DNA of 9,886 bases from Verrucomicrobia bacterium GWC2_42_7 (GTDB taxonomy: Bacteria > Verrucomicrobiota > Verrucomicrobiia > Opitutales > GWC2-42-7-A). The notes below the pieces were generated by a model, which worked only from the letters and a program-made list of their open reading frames with translations, was not told the origin of the DNA and did not search any database. Positions 1 to 7,526 of the stretch are shown here, piece by piece. Position numbers and translations under genes: made by a program. The DNA is taken from positions 1 through 9,886 of the forward strand of contig MIDO01000126.1 in assembly GCA_001831055.1 (NCBI GenBank), given 5' to 3'. Within the stretch, counting starts at the first letter, position 1. Every line of letters starts with the position of its first letter.

Positions 1-707
1 CAATTGCAGAAGAGAAAGCGCGCCAAGAGGCGGAAATAAAGCTCAGTGAAATGGGAAAAGCGAAAGCTGAGGCGGAAGCCAAAGCTCAGTCAGAATCTGA
101 AAAGGCAGAACACAAAATGGCCGAAGAAGGGGCTAAGTTAAGGGAGGAAAATGACCGTCTCGCAAAAGAAGCGGAGTTGGCTAGGGCAAAACAAGCAGAA
201 GGAGTTGAACAGTTAAAGGCTAAAGCAATTGCAGAAGAGAAATCGCGCCAAGAGGCTGAAGTAAAGCTCAGTGAAATGGAAAAAGCAAAAGCAAAAGCTG
301 AAGCTGCTGTCGCAAAAGCAAAAGCCGACGCTAAAGCAAAAGCTGAAAAGATTGAAAGTCAAGCAGCCCAATCTGCCGCTAAATTAAAGGAGGAAAATGT
401 CCGTTTAGTAGGAGAGATTGAGTCTCTTAAATCTGAAAAAGCAAAGGGAATCCAGGGGATGGGTGAAGCGCAGCTGAGAGAAATGGAAAAGGCCTTAGCT
501 GATGCAAAAGCTAAGGGACTTGAGGCTAATCGCCAAGTCTCCGAGGAAGCTGAAAGATTAAAAGCAGAAAACGAAAAGCTAGCCAAGGAGGTGGAGTCCA
601 AAAAACAACAGACAGAAGAAGCTGAAAAGAATTTTAAGCAACTAGAGGCACAATTAAGAGCCGGTGAAACTGCAAAGGCAAAGGAATTGGAACAGTTAAA
701 GGGCAAA
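1..707 (+). repeat. Composite short+long repeat unit, copy A
   Basis: This stretch is one short unit plus one long unit. It is nearly repeated at 1413-2123. Direct comparison of about 353-620 with about 1777-2040 shows only scattered single-base differences and one short deletion, with long shared runs across both silent and coding positions. This copy encodes GIQGMGEAQLREMEKALADA, where the other has GIHGVAEAQLREMQKALADA. Confidence 0.85.
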
Positions 708-3700
708 GCAATTGCAGAAGAGAAATCGCGGCAAGAGGCGGAAATAAAGCTCAGTGAAATGCGAAAAGCGAAAGCTGAGGCGGAAGCGAAAGCTCAGTCA
801 GAAGCTGAAAAGGTAGAACGTCAAGCAGCGGAAGATGCGGCTAAATTAAGGGCCGAAAATGCCCGTCTCGTAGGAGAGATTGGGTCTATTAAAGCTGAAG
901 AAGCAAAGCGAGTTGAAGAAGTGGAAAGAATCCGGCGGGATGCTGAAGCGAAGCTGAGAGAAGTGACGAAAGCCGAAACGGATCAGAAAGTTAAATCGGA
1001 TGCGGCAAATGGGGAGCGGGAACGTCAAGTGGAAGAAGAGGCTGTTAAATTAAGGGCAGCAAATGAAACGTTATCTCAAGAGCTAGAACGTAAAAGGAAA
1101 CAAACAGAAGCAGCCGAAAGGGATTTTAAGCAACTAGAGGCAGAATTAAGAGCCGGAGAAGCAGCAAAGGCAAAGGAATTGGCACAGTTAAAGGCGAAAG
1201 CAATTGCTGAAGAGAAAGCGCGCCAAGAGGCTGAAATAAAGCTCAGGGAAATGGAAAAAGCAAAAGCTGAGGCGGAATCAGAAACTGAAAAGTTAGAACA
1301 CCAAGCGGCAGAAGAAGCGGCTCAGTTAAGGGCCGAAAATGTCCGTCTCGCAAAAGAAGCGGAGTTGGCTAGGGCAAAACAAGCAGAAGAACTTGAACAA
1401 TTAAAGGCTAAAGCAATTGCAGAAGAGAAAGCGCGGCAAGAGGCGGGAATAAAGCTCAGTGAAATGGAAAAAGCGAAAGCTGAGGCGGAAGCCAAAGCTC
1501 AGTCAGAAACTAAAAAGCTAGAACACCAGACAGCCGAAGAAGCGGGTAAGTTAAGGGCAGAAAATGCCCGTCTCGCAAAAGAAGCGGAGTTGACTAAGGT
1601 AAAACAAGCAGAAGAAGTTGAAAAAATACGCCGCGAAGCGGAAGCAAAAGCAATTGAACAAGAGAAACTGAGGCAAGAGGCGGAAATAAAACTCAGAGAA
1701 ATGGAAAAAGCAAAAGCTGAAGCTGCTGTCGCAAAAGCAAAAGCCGACGCTAAATCAGAAGCTGAGAAGATTGGAAGTCAAGCAGCCCAATCTGCCGCTA
1801 AATTAAAGGAGGCAAATGCCCGTTTACTAGGAGAGATTGAGTCTCTTAAATCTGAAAAAGCGGGAATCCACGGGGTGGCTGAAGCGCAGCTGAGAGAAAT
1901 GCAAAAGGCCTTAGCTGATGCAAAAGCTAAGGGGCTTGAGGCTAATCGCCAAGTTTCCGAGCAAGCTGAAAGATTAAAAGAAGAAAACGAAAAGCTAGCC
2001 CAGGAGGTGGAGTCCAAAAAACAACAGACAGAAGAAGCTCAAAGAAAGCTAAAACAACTTGAGGAACAACTTCAGGCCGGAGAAGCAGCAAAGGCCGGGG
2101 AATTAGAACAGTTAAAGGCAAAAGCAATTGCAGAAGAGAAAGCTTGGGCAGAAACCGAAATAAGGTTCATCGAAATGGAAAAAGCAAAAGATGAAGCTGT
2201 TGAAAAAGCAAATAAAGCTAGCGGGCTAAAAAAGTTGGATGAGGAGGAGATCTCTTCCCTAAAAGGCCAGTTGAAGAAAGTAAAAGGGGATTTGTTGATT
2301 AGCAAGGCCAACCAACAAAAACAAATTGAGATTGCACGGGAAGCTATAGATGCTGGCCAAAAGCAGCGTCGCCAAGAGGTAGAAGCCATACAAGCTCAAA
2401 GTAAACAGGAACGTGAAGGGAAGCAATCAGAGATCGAACGCCTCACAAAAGAACTTGCCGAATTAACGGAATTCAATGAATGCCTGGGTAAAGTTTTAGA
2501 GGATAAAGTCGCTGAAGAACAAAAACATTTCAATGAATGTGACCGTCTTTGTAAGCAGATAGAAGCTTTAAAGAATGAGAAAATTGCGGCAGGGGAAACT
2601 GCTGATCGATCAATACAGGAACTTAATCAGAGAAACAATGAATTAAACCAAAAGACTAAGGAACTTGAAAGGAAATTATCAATTGCCAATGCAAACGATG
2701 GCAAAACAAAGGAAATTTTAAAAGAATTTTCTGTGAGAAATGAGCTTCTTATTCGAGAAGTTGACTCATTAAAACAGGCTAAACAAGAAGCTGAGGTAAA
2801 ATCAAAACAAACAGAGGAATCTCTAGCAGATGTCTCCATTAAAAAGGCTCAGCTAAATGAACAAAACCAAGAATTAATAGCAACGTTAGTAAAAATTCAA
2901 GAAGAACAAAAGAATGGACAACTTCAGTTTGAGAAGAAACTCCAAGAGGCTTACGGGAAGGCTGATGGCTTAAAGACATCGTTAACTCAAGCAAAAGAAG
3001 AAGCACAAAAACAAATAGAGAGCTTTGGTGGAAAAGTTGAACGAAGAGAATTAAAAATAGCTAGGCTTACTAAAGAACATAAAACGATTAAAGAAGAAAA
3101 GGCAAAATTAGTTCAGGAATTGAAACAAGTAACCGAAGAGGTTGGTAAGCTCGAACTCGCTATTAAACAAGAAATGAAAGCGCTTGAAGAAGGAAATGCA
3201 AAGCATGCTGCAGAGATCGAGTCAATGAAGAGAGCATTAGATGAAAAAGTCCGTAAAATTGAGGAAAATACCAGCGTAGCTCGTAGTCTAAAAGAAGGAT
3301 ATGAACTTAAGTTGGCTCAAGCAAAAAAAGAACAGGAGTACCTAAAAATAGAAGCCGCCAAATTAAGTAAAGAGAAGTCTGATGTGGAAAAGCGCTTAGA
3401 AGAAAAAGCATCACAAATAGAGAAAGACCGAAGAGAGGCAGAAGAAAGGCTTCTTCAAGTGCGACAACAACAACAGATTCAAGATGAGCAAATAGCAAAG
3501 CTTCTGGCTGAAGGAAAATTTTTAAAGTCAGAAATAGCTAGAACTTTGGCACAAAAAGATAAAGCTGAATCCGAAATGAAAAGGGCTATGGAAAGGCTTT
3601 CTTCTGAGGCGAAAAGCGAAAAAAAGCGTGCAAGTCTGTTGGAAGAGAAAAATAAGGGCCTTGATGGGGAATTAGTTGTTCTTTCTAAAAAAATTAAGGA

Positions 3701-5090
3701 AGTAGAAGCGGCTGCAAAAACAAAAGAAAATAGGGATATAGATGCCACTCAAATATTAGAGGCTGATCTTGAGGAAGCGATTACAAGAGCAGGAGCAGCA
3801 GAAAAGGCTCTGATTGAAATGCAACAACATCTTGAAGAATCAGAAGATGCAGTAAAATTCTTGAAGGAACAAGTCGATAATAAGGCTAAAGAAGAGACGC
3901 GAACAGCCATGGAGCCAGCGGAACTTATGCAACAAGATCTAGTTCCCTCCCCTCAACGTGGTGACAGACAAATTTCTCCAAACGGTGAACTTTGTGGAAA
4001 ACCTCAAGCTAAAAGATGTCTACCTCCTCACACCGCTCGTAGGGCAAAATTAGAAGAGATCAGAGGAAGGGGGGGTGTTTTGAACGAAAGGTGTATTTCT
4101 CCATTAGAGGGAAATTCAAATTTAAGCTTTCCTAAAGATACAAAAGACACTCCCTCAAAGGAAATACTTGAGTTTATTGATCAAAACCTTTTTCAATTCA
4201 AAAGACATTTGGACGCCAAAGATTATGCTTCTGCAGTCCTTTCATTAAAAGAAGTGTCGCAACGCTGCCTGTCTGTTTTAAATTTTGTTCTAGATGGTCG
4301 CAATGAATTGAAAGCCCCAAAGGATACTTATATTCAGTGGTGCTACGATCATGTTCATTCTTCAAGAACGCAGTGTGACCGCTTGCGTATGAGGGAAAGT
4401 TCACGATTTAGCGCTATTGAAGTTAGTGAAATTGCATACATTCTGTATTGTGAAGCAAAAATTTTGGGTTTGGGATTAAATAACCAACAAGATGCGCAAG
4501 AATTATGTACTGAGGCTATTAGGCTATTGGAATCCTTAAAAGGAAATCTTACTCCAGAGGAAAAATATGGATTAGACTATAATATCAAAAACCTTCAGGA
4601 ATTCATGGATTCAATCTCAGGAAATGGGGGCAAAAGGACTCCTGAAAGCCCCAATCCCTACGGAGCTACTACAGTGACAGGAGGCAATTTATATAAAAAT
4701 TTAAAGGGAAAAAACCCAAAAGAAACAGAGGCTAAGGTTTGTCAGTATTTTACTGCGGTAAAGGATAAAGTTAAGGAAGTCGTAGATCAATGGAATGCCT
4801 CTCCTCCCTCAACAGCAAGAGAGAAAATTGTTATTCCTGAAAACGGTGACATCTTCTCCCTTGAATTATGGCGCTTACCAGAAGATGTTAAAACAGGCAT
4901 CGTAAGCGCTATTTTTCAGTTGTATGGTACCATGTCCCCAGTGACTGATAAGGGGAAAAAGGATTGGCGAGATTGGAGTGAAAATGAGCTAAGTGCTGCA
5001 ATCAAATTCATTAATGGAGGAAGAACAATTATGCAGCCTAAAAATAAACGCTTAGCGACCCAATTAGAAAACATTCAAGCGTTGTTCTAG
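1..5090 (+). CDS. Giant repetitive coiled-coil protein, 5' end outside window
   Basis: The frame is open from base 3 to the TAG at 5088-5090, so at least 1,695 residues are present and the true start lies upstream. The ATG at 51 is only an internal Met of a repeat (KLSEMGKAKAE, matched by KLSEMEKAKAE in later copies). Bases 1-2123 encode Ala/Glu/Lys-rich tandem coiled-coil units. Bases 2124 to about 3900 encode non-repetitive coiled coil with hydrophobic residues at heptad spacing and no prolines. About 3905-4150 is a hinge with Pro, Gly and Cys. About 4152-4620 is a Leu-rich helical region with a faint TPR-like look, and about 4680-5087 is a final small region containing Trp. I recognise no family in the C-terminal part. 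TolA-like composition in the array is shared low complexity, not homology. The protein could be a filament or cytoskeletal element, a surface stalk or a secreted effector. The missing N-terminus would show whether it has an export signal. Confidence 0.9.
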   Translation, partial: IAEEKARQEAEIKLSEMGKAKAEAEAKAQSESEKAEHKMAEEGAKLREENDRLAKEAELARAKQAEGVEQLKAKAIAEEKSRQEAEVKLSEMEKAKAKAEAAVAKAKADAKAKAEKIESQAAQSAAKLKEENVRLVGEIESLKSEKAKGIQGMGEAQLREMEKALADAKAKGLEANRQVSEEAERLKAENEKLAKEVESKKQQTEEAEKNFKQLEAQLRAGETAKAKELEQLKGKAIAEEKSRQEAEIKLSEMRKAKAEAEAKAQSEAEKVERQAAEDAAKLRAENARLVGEIGSIKAEEAKRVEEVERIRRDAEAKLREVTKAETDQKVKSDAANGERERQVEEEAVKLRAANETLSQELERKRKQTEAAERDFKQLEAELRAGEAAKAKELAQLKAKAIAEEKARQEAEIKLREMEKAKAEAESETEKLEHQAAEEAAQLRAENVRLAKEAELARAKQAEELEQLKAKAIAEEKARQEAGIKLSEMEKAKAEAEAKAQSETKKLEHQTAEEAGKLRAENARLAKEAELTKVKQAEEVEKIRREAEAKAIEQEKLRQEAEIKLREMEKAKAEAAVAKAKADAKSEAEKIGSQAAQSAAKLKEANARLLGEIESLKSEKAGIHGVAEAQLREMQKALADAKAKGLEANRQVSEQAERLKEENEKLAQEVESKKQQTEEAQRKLKQLEEQLQAGEAAKAGELEQLKAKAIAEEKAWAETEIRFIEMEKAKDEAVEKANKASGLKKLDEEEISSLKGQLKKVKGDLLISKANQQKQIEIAREAIDAGQKQRRQEVEAIQAQSKQEREGKQSEIERLTKELAELTEFNECLGKVLEDKVAEEQKHFNECDRLCKQIEALKNEKIAAGETADRSIQELNQRNNELNQKTKELERKLSIANANDGKTKEILKEFSVRNELLIREVDSLKQAKQEAEVKSKQTEESLADVSIKKAQLNEQNQELIATLVKIQEEQKNGQLQFEKKLQEAYGKADGLKTSLTQAKEEAQKQIESFGGKVERRELKIARLTKEHKTIKEEKAKLVQELKQVTEEVGKLELAIKQEMKALEEGNAKHAAEIESMKRALDEKVRKIEENTSVARSLKEGYELKLAQAKKEQEYLKIEAAKLSKEKSDVEKRLEEKASQIEKDRREAEERLLQVRQQQQIQDEQIAKLLAEGKFLKSEIARTLAQKDKAESEMKRAMERLSSEAKSEKKRASLLEEKNKGLDGELVVLSKKIKEVEAAAKTKENRDIDATQILEADLEEAITRAGAAEKALIEMQQHLEESEDAVKFLKEQVDNKAKEETRTAMEPAELMQQDLVPSPQRGDRQISPNGELCGKPQAKRCLPPHTARRAKLEEIRGRGGVLNERCISPLEGNSNLSFPKDTKDTPSKEILEFIDQNLFQFKRHLDAKDYASAVLSLKEVSQRCLSVLNFVLDGRNELKAPKDTYIQWCYDHVHSSRTQCDRLRMRESSRFSAIEVSEIAYILYCEAKILGLGLNNQQDAQELCTEAIRLLESLKGNLTPEEKYGLDYNIKNLQEFMDSISGNGGKRTPESPNPYGATTVTGGNLYKNLKGKNPKETEAKVCQYFTAVKDKVKEVVDQWNASPPSTAREKIVIPENGDIFSLELWRLPEDVKTGIVSAIFQLYGTMSPVTDKGKKDWRDWSENELSAAIKFINGGRTIMQPKNKRLATQLENIQALF
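1413..2123 (+). repeat. Composite short+long repeat unit, copy B
   Basis: This is the second copy of the short+long composite, 711 bp against 708 bp for copy A, about 1.41-1.43 kb downstream of it. Relative to copy A the short unit has gained 12 bp, with EKIRREAEAK replacing EQLKAK at its end, and the long unit has lost 9 bp. The 705 bp between the copies holds a long variant and a short unit in the opposite order. Confidence 0.85.
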
Positions 5091-5144
5091 TTCCCATATG
5101 AGGGAAACCGTTTTTAGGATTACGGAAAGGTAGCCTATTCCTCA

Positions 5145-5197
5145 TTGGCGATCAGAATTTGTAAGATTTCTTATCGCCAAATCATTCGCTTTTTTTT
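5145..5197 (+). terminator. Probable intrinsic terminator of the giant coiled-coil gene
   Basis: TTGGCGAT (5145-5152) pairs perfectly with ATCGCCAA (5173-5180). After one mismatch four more pairs (AGAA 5154-5157 with TTCT 5168-5171) extend the stem. A run of eight T follows at 5190-5197, nine bases after the stem. It lies 54 bases past the TAG. The spacer before the T-run is longer than the textbook form, so termination is likely but not certain. Confidence 0.6.
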
Positions 5198-5231
5198 CGC
5201 GAGCCTGGTCGTTTTTCCTTGTTTTTTCTCA

Positions 5232-5255
5232 GGAAAAAAGTTCTCAGGTTTTTCC
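5232..5255 (-). terminator. Weak A/T-rich hairpin just after the tsaD stop
   Basis: GGAAAAA (5232-5238) can pair with TTTTTCC (5249-5255). A competing arm TTTTTCCT (5212-5219) can pair with AGGAAAAA (5231-5238) instead. TTCTCAGG occurs twice (5226-5233 and 5241-5248). The structure begins one base beyond the tsaD stop, where a terminator for the minus strand would be expected. It has only two G:C pairs and no clear trailing T-run on that strand, so this is a weak call. Confidence 0.3.
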
Positions 5256-5256
5256 C

Positions 5257-6291
5257 TTAAGCCAAAGGAAGGGAAGGGGCGAAGGAAAGGTTAAGGCCTG
5301 TGTGGTTTAGCCCAGCTGGGTCAATATGAGCAGCAAACGCAACCATTGAAGCATTGTCTCCTGTGTGTTTAGGTTCAGCCAAACAGAGTGGGATGTCATG
5401 GGACTCGGCTAGCTTTAGGAAGGTGTTTCGTAATTCTTTATTGTTAGAGACCCCGCCTGATATTCCCAAGCTTTTAAAGGTTTCTTGATTTAAGCCTTGT
5501 TTGGTTTTTGTCAAAAGTTGACCTATGACAGCATCTTGGTAACAAGCGCAAATATCTGCCATTGAGTTTTTGATTTCATCTTGATTCATAGATTCCAACT
5601 TATAACGTAAGCTGGTTTTTAATCCCGAGAAGCTGAATTTCATGTCACTTGCATCCGGGAACGCCCTTGGGAAACGATAAGCTTTTTTGTTCCCCTTTAA
5701 TGCCTGCTGCTCGACAAGGGGTCCTCCAGGATAGGGCATTCCCAATAGTTTAGCTCCTTTATCAAGAGCCTCTCCAGCAGCGTCATCCACTGTTTGGGCT
5801 AGTAAATTAATACTCGAATCCGTATTAATTTTAAAAAGCAAAGTATTCCCTCCTGAAACAATCAATCCTAGGTGGGGTAGCAATGACTCAAAGACTTGCT
5901 TAAACTTCTTTGGATCCTGTTGATAAATGGGTAAAAAAGGCGAAAATGCATGTCCACGTAAGTGGTTAACTCCCAATACTGGAATTTCCCAAGCAATGGA
6001 TATAGCCTTGGCCATTCCAATGCCAAGGGCAAGACAAGGAGCTAAGCCTGGGCCATAAGTCACAGCGACCCGATTGGCTTGTCGCATCTCAGGGCATTCC
6101 CTTAGAGCCCCTTGGAGCAATGGCCCAAAGTTTGTGAGGTGTTCCCTAGCCGCAAGTCCTGGAACAACACCACCATAAACCTGGTGTAATGCGATTTGTG
6201 TATGTACCCATTCCCCAATAATCCCTTCTCCTTCCTTGAAAACAGCAATTGCGGATTCATCACACGAGCTCTCTATTGCTAAGGTAATCAT
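5257..6291 (-). CDS. tsaD: tRNA N6-adenosine threonylcarbamoyltransferase TsaD
   Basis: TsaD transfers the threonylcarbamoyl group from threonylcarbamoyl-AMP to A37 of tRNAs that read ANN codons, working with TsaB and TsaE in the cytoplasm. The protein is 344 residues, normal for the family, and starts directly with the conserved MITLAIESSCDES segment, which fixes the ATG at 6289-6291. It has the ASKHA fold landmarks in order: YGGVVPGLAAREH (39-51), the metal-binding H110/H114 in NHLRGH, SGGNT (146-150), the DDAAGEALDK region (169-178), YPGG (187-190), FSFSGLKTS (219-227), GISGGVSNN (276-284) and TGDNASM (310-316). All key residues are present. It is alone on this strand, convergent with the giant gene and divergent from the Cys-cluster gene. 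No tsaB, tsaE or rimI is adjacent. No Shine-Dalgarno sequence is visible before the start. Confidence 0.97.
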   Translation of the reverse strand: MITLAIESSCDESAIAVFKEGEGIIGEWVHTQIALHQVYGGVVPGLAAREHLTNFGPLLQGALRECPEMRQANRVAVTYGPGLAPCLALGIGMAKAISIAWEIPVLGVNHLRGHAFSPFLPIYQQDPKKFKQVFESLLPHLGLIVSGGNTLLFKINTDSSINLLAQTVDDAAGEALDKGAKLLGMPYPGGPLVEQQALKGNKKAYRFPRAFPDASDMKFSFSGLKTSLRYKLESMNQDEIKNSMADICACYQDAVIGQLLTKTKQGLNQETFKSLGISGGVSNNKELRNTFLKLAESHDIPLCLAEPKHTGDNASMVAFAAHIDPAGLNHTGLNLSFAPSLPLA

Positions 6292-6367
6292 GTTATCATA
6301 AAATTGTGGCGAGAACCTTTCTCTTCAATAGAAGAAAAAAGTTTCCGGCCCCCTCTCTACAAATTTA

Positions 6368-6373
6368 ATTATA
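6368..6373 (-). promoter_or_regulatory. Candidate -10 element for tsaD
   Basis: Read on the minus strand this is TATAAT, a perfect sigma70 -10 match, which would put the transcript start about 70 bases before the tsaD ATG. No good -35 is found at 16-18 bases; that position falls in the arm and loop of the adjacent 17-bp hairpin. The region is AT-rich, so a chance match is possible. Confidence 0.35.
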
Positions 6374-6377
6374 ACAT

Positions 6378-6416
6378 ATTGGGCGAAAGTAAATTTTTAA
6401 TTTACTTTCGCCCAAT
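6378..6416. repeat. Perfect 17-bp inverted repeat (hairpin) in divergent spacer
   Basis: ATTGGGCGAAAGTAAAT (6378-6394) is followed by a 5-base loop TTTTA (6395-6399) and the exact reverse complement (6400-6416). It sits between two genes transcribed away from it, so it is not at the 3' end of either. On the plus strand only four T follow, after three bases. On the minus strand an AT-rich stretch follows. It could be a regulator-binding palindrome, a terminator blocking read-through between the two promoters, or a small repeated intergenic element. Confidence 0.85.
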
Positions 6417-6492
6417 GGTCTTTTGGAGGGAAAGGGCGGTGCGGATCTCTTTTTGAGGCTCCAAGTGACTCCGATACCCTCTATCTTTTTCA

Positions 6493-6521
6493 TTTATTTT
6501 TTTAAAAATTTTAGGTATACT
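6493..6521 (+). promoter_or_regulatory. Candidate promoter of the Cys-cluster secreted protein gene
   Basis: TATACT (6516-6521) resembles a -10 box. TTTATT (6493-6498) lies 17 bases upstream as a poor -35, within a T/A-rich stretch. The implied leader is about 50 bases to the ATG at 6580. Confidence 0.35.
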
Positions 6522-6579
6522 AACTACTCCGCAAAGCAGATTGGTCGACTATCATTTTTAAACACTAACTTCTTATCTC

Positions 6580-7338
6580 ATGAAAAAATTAATCATCCTA
6601 TCCCTCTTCATCCCCTCCTTATTGAGTGCTTCTTTTCTCGAATGGCTCTCTGGCAAAACAAAACTCGAGGACGTTGGCTTGTCGGCCAATCAACTGCATA
6701 ATTTACAATACCATTTAGGCAAAAAATTGGAATCGTGGATGCCACTTTTCACTGCGATCTTAACGGAAAATCAAGTCCCTTCAGAGGAATTGGAAGCTGT
6801 ACTCTTAGACCACAGTGATGCTGACCGTATTCCGTTTTTAACTTATTTAAAAAATAGAACGGCCACTTATCCATTTGAGTTTGGATACGAACCTGGAGAG
6901 GCTAGAGCTAAATTCTTGGAAAGACTTGTACAAACTGTCCACGAATGTAAAACACAAGGAAAAGACTTTCCGTATCCGCAAGTCGATGATCCCTGTTACC
7001 CAGCGCTCCATTTTAGGGGAGGGTTAGGTGATGCATTGATCAGAGAAATCTTATTGGACCTCGCCCCTTGGGCTGACGATCAGATGTTAGAGGCGAGCTA
7101 TTATGCCTTGAGAGCTTTCTTGACAGAAAGGGCTCCAGAAATCGCAAAGCAAATTTCTATCCACAGTACAGAAGTTCCTTCACATGAAAAGAGCAGTTGC
7201 ATTCGCTGTTGTCTTCTATGCTGTCTTCCCTGCTGTAGGTGTTGCGGCGAAACAACAACCAAAATAATATACGCTTTGCCGAATATTATCGGCCCGGTTC
7301 TAAAAACAGTTGTCCCTATCATCCTTCCGGTCTTGTAA
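6580..7338 (+). CDS. Probable secreted protein with Cys cluster and hydrophobic tail
   Basis: I recognise no family. The 252-residue protein begins with a typical signal peptide: MKK, then a hydrophobic stretch, then a likely signal peptidase I site after LLSA (residue 17). The ATG at 6580 is chosen because it places this signal at the very N-terminus. The middle (about 18-200) is soluble-looking and charged, with aromatic segments such as YPFEFGYEPGEARAKF. Residues 207-222 are CIRCCLLCCLPCCRCC, nine cysteines in 16 positions. After the short GETTTK linker come about 24 hydrophobic residues (229-252) rich in Ile, Val, Leu and Pro that end the protein. The cluster could carry disulfides, bind metal or sit at a membrane surface, and the tail could anchor the protein or join oligomers; these are guesses. 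It has its own spacing on both sides, so it is probably monocistronic. No Shine-Dalgarno sequence precedes it. Confidence 0.8.
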   Translation: MKKLIILSLFIPSLLSASFLEWLSGKTKLEDVGLSANQLHNLQYHLGKKLESWMPLFTAILTENQVPSEELEAVLLDHSDADRIPFLTYLKNRTATYPFEFGYEPGEARAKFLERLVQTVHECKTQGKDFPYPQVDDPCYPALHFRGGLGDALIREILLDLAPWADDQMLEASYYALRAFLTERAPEIAKQISIHSTEVPSHEKSSCIRCCLLCCLPCCRCCGETTTKIIYALPNIIGPVLKTVVPIILPVL

Positions 7339-7401
7339 GGAAAAGGTAGAAGCTTTTTGGGGCAAACGGCTTTTGGTCGCCCGGAAAGGGTTTCCCCTAA
7401 T

Positions 7402-7526
7402 AGAAAAACGTGATTTCAAGTTTTCGAGTGTGTTGGTCTGCGGATTCACACTTCCTCACGTACGTATGTACGCTCGGTCGAGTTCACCTTGCCCGCCTGC
7501 TCGAAATCTCGAATTGACGTTTTTCT
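7402..7526. repeat. 125-bp imperfect inverted-repeat element, possibly dispersed or MITE-like
   Basis: The 27 bases at 7402-7428 (starting AGAAAAACGT) match the reverse complement of 7500-7526 (ending ACGTTTTTCT) at 22 of 27 positions, with the outer 10 bp perfect. The 71-bp centre carries the near-palindrome CGTACGTATGTACG and is richer in G+C than the flanks. No obvious target-site duplication flanks it (CTAAT on the left, GCCCC on the right). It could be a small non-autonomous mobile element, a REP-like genomic repeat or a structured RNA. One copy cannot decide. Confidence 0.55.

Larger units (their letters stand above)
1..2123 (+). repeat. In-frame tandem array of short and long coiled-coil units
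   Basis: Each unit begins at a recurring AIAEEKxRQEAE segment (GCAATTGCAGAAGAGAAA or close). Unit starts are at 225, 708, 1200, 1413 and 1650, with one just before base 1. A degenerate start at 2124 (AIAEEKAWAETE) fades into unique sequence. The order is short (75 aa), long (161), long variant (164), short (71), short (79), long (158). Short units read through EAEAKAQSE, LRAENARLAKEAEL and KQAEEVEQLKAK. Long units add AVAKAKADAK, SQAAQSAAKLK, ALADAKAKGLEANRQ and a VESKKQQTEEA segment. Copies match closely at the DNA level, including silent sites, so the array grew by recent duplication. It is coding sequence throughout. Confidence 0.92.

Noticed and set aside
51..53. ATG at 51 as the start of the giant gene
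   Set aside because: The frame is open before it to base 3, and the residues there (IAEEKARQEAEIKLSE) are an ordinary repeat segment, so the Met is internal.
1..2123. CRISPR array or non-coding tandem repeat
   Set aside because: Repeats are 213-492 bp, in frame, multiples of three and encode coiled coil; there are no short repeats with unique spacers.
1..2123. TolA homology
   Set aside because: The AKAEAEAKA composition resembles the TolA linker, but no TolA membrane segment or C-terminal domain is present; it is shared low complexity.
359..3748. Seven minus-strand ORFs across the coiled-coil region
   Set aside because: They are antisense reads of Ala/Glu/Lys codons, which give Ser/Phe/Leu-rich shadows, and they repeat with the array.
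6423..6701. 92-codon plus-strand ORF
   Set aside because: It overlaps the signal-peptide gene in another frame, covers the promoter region and has no protein character.
7101..7322. 73-codon minus-strand ORF
   Set aside because: It lies wholly inside the Cys-cluster gene and is its antisense shadow.
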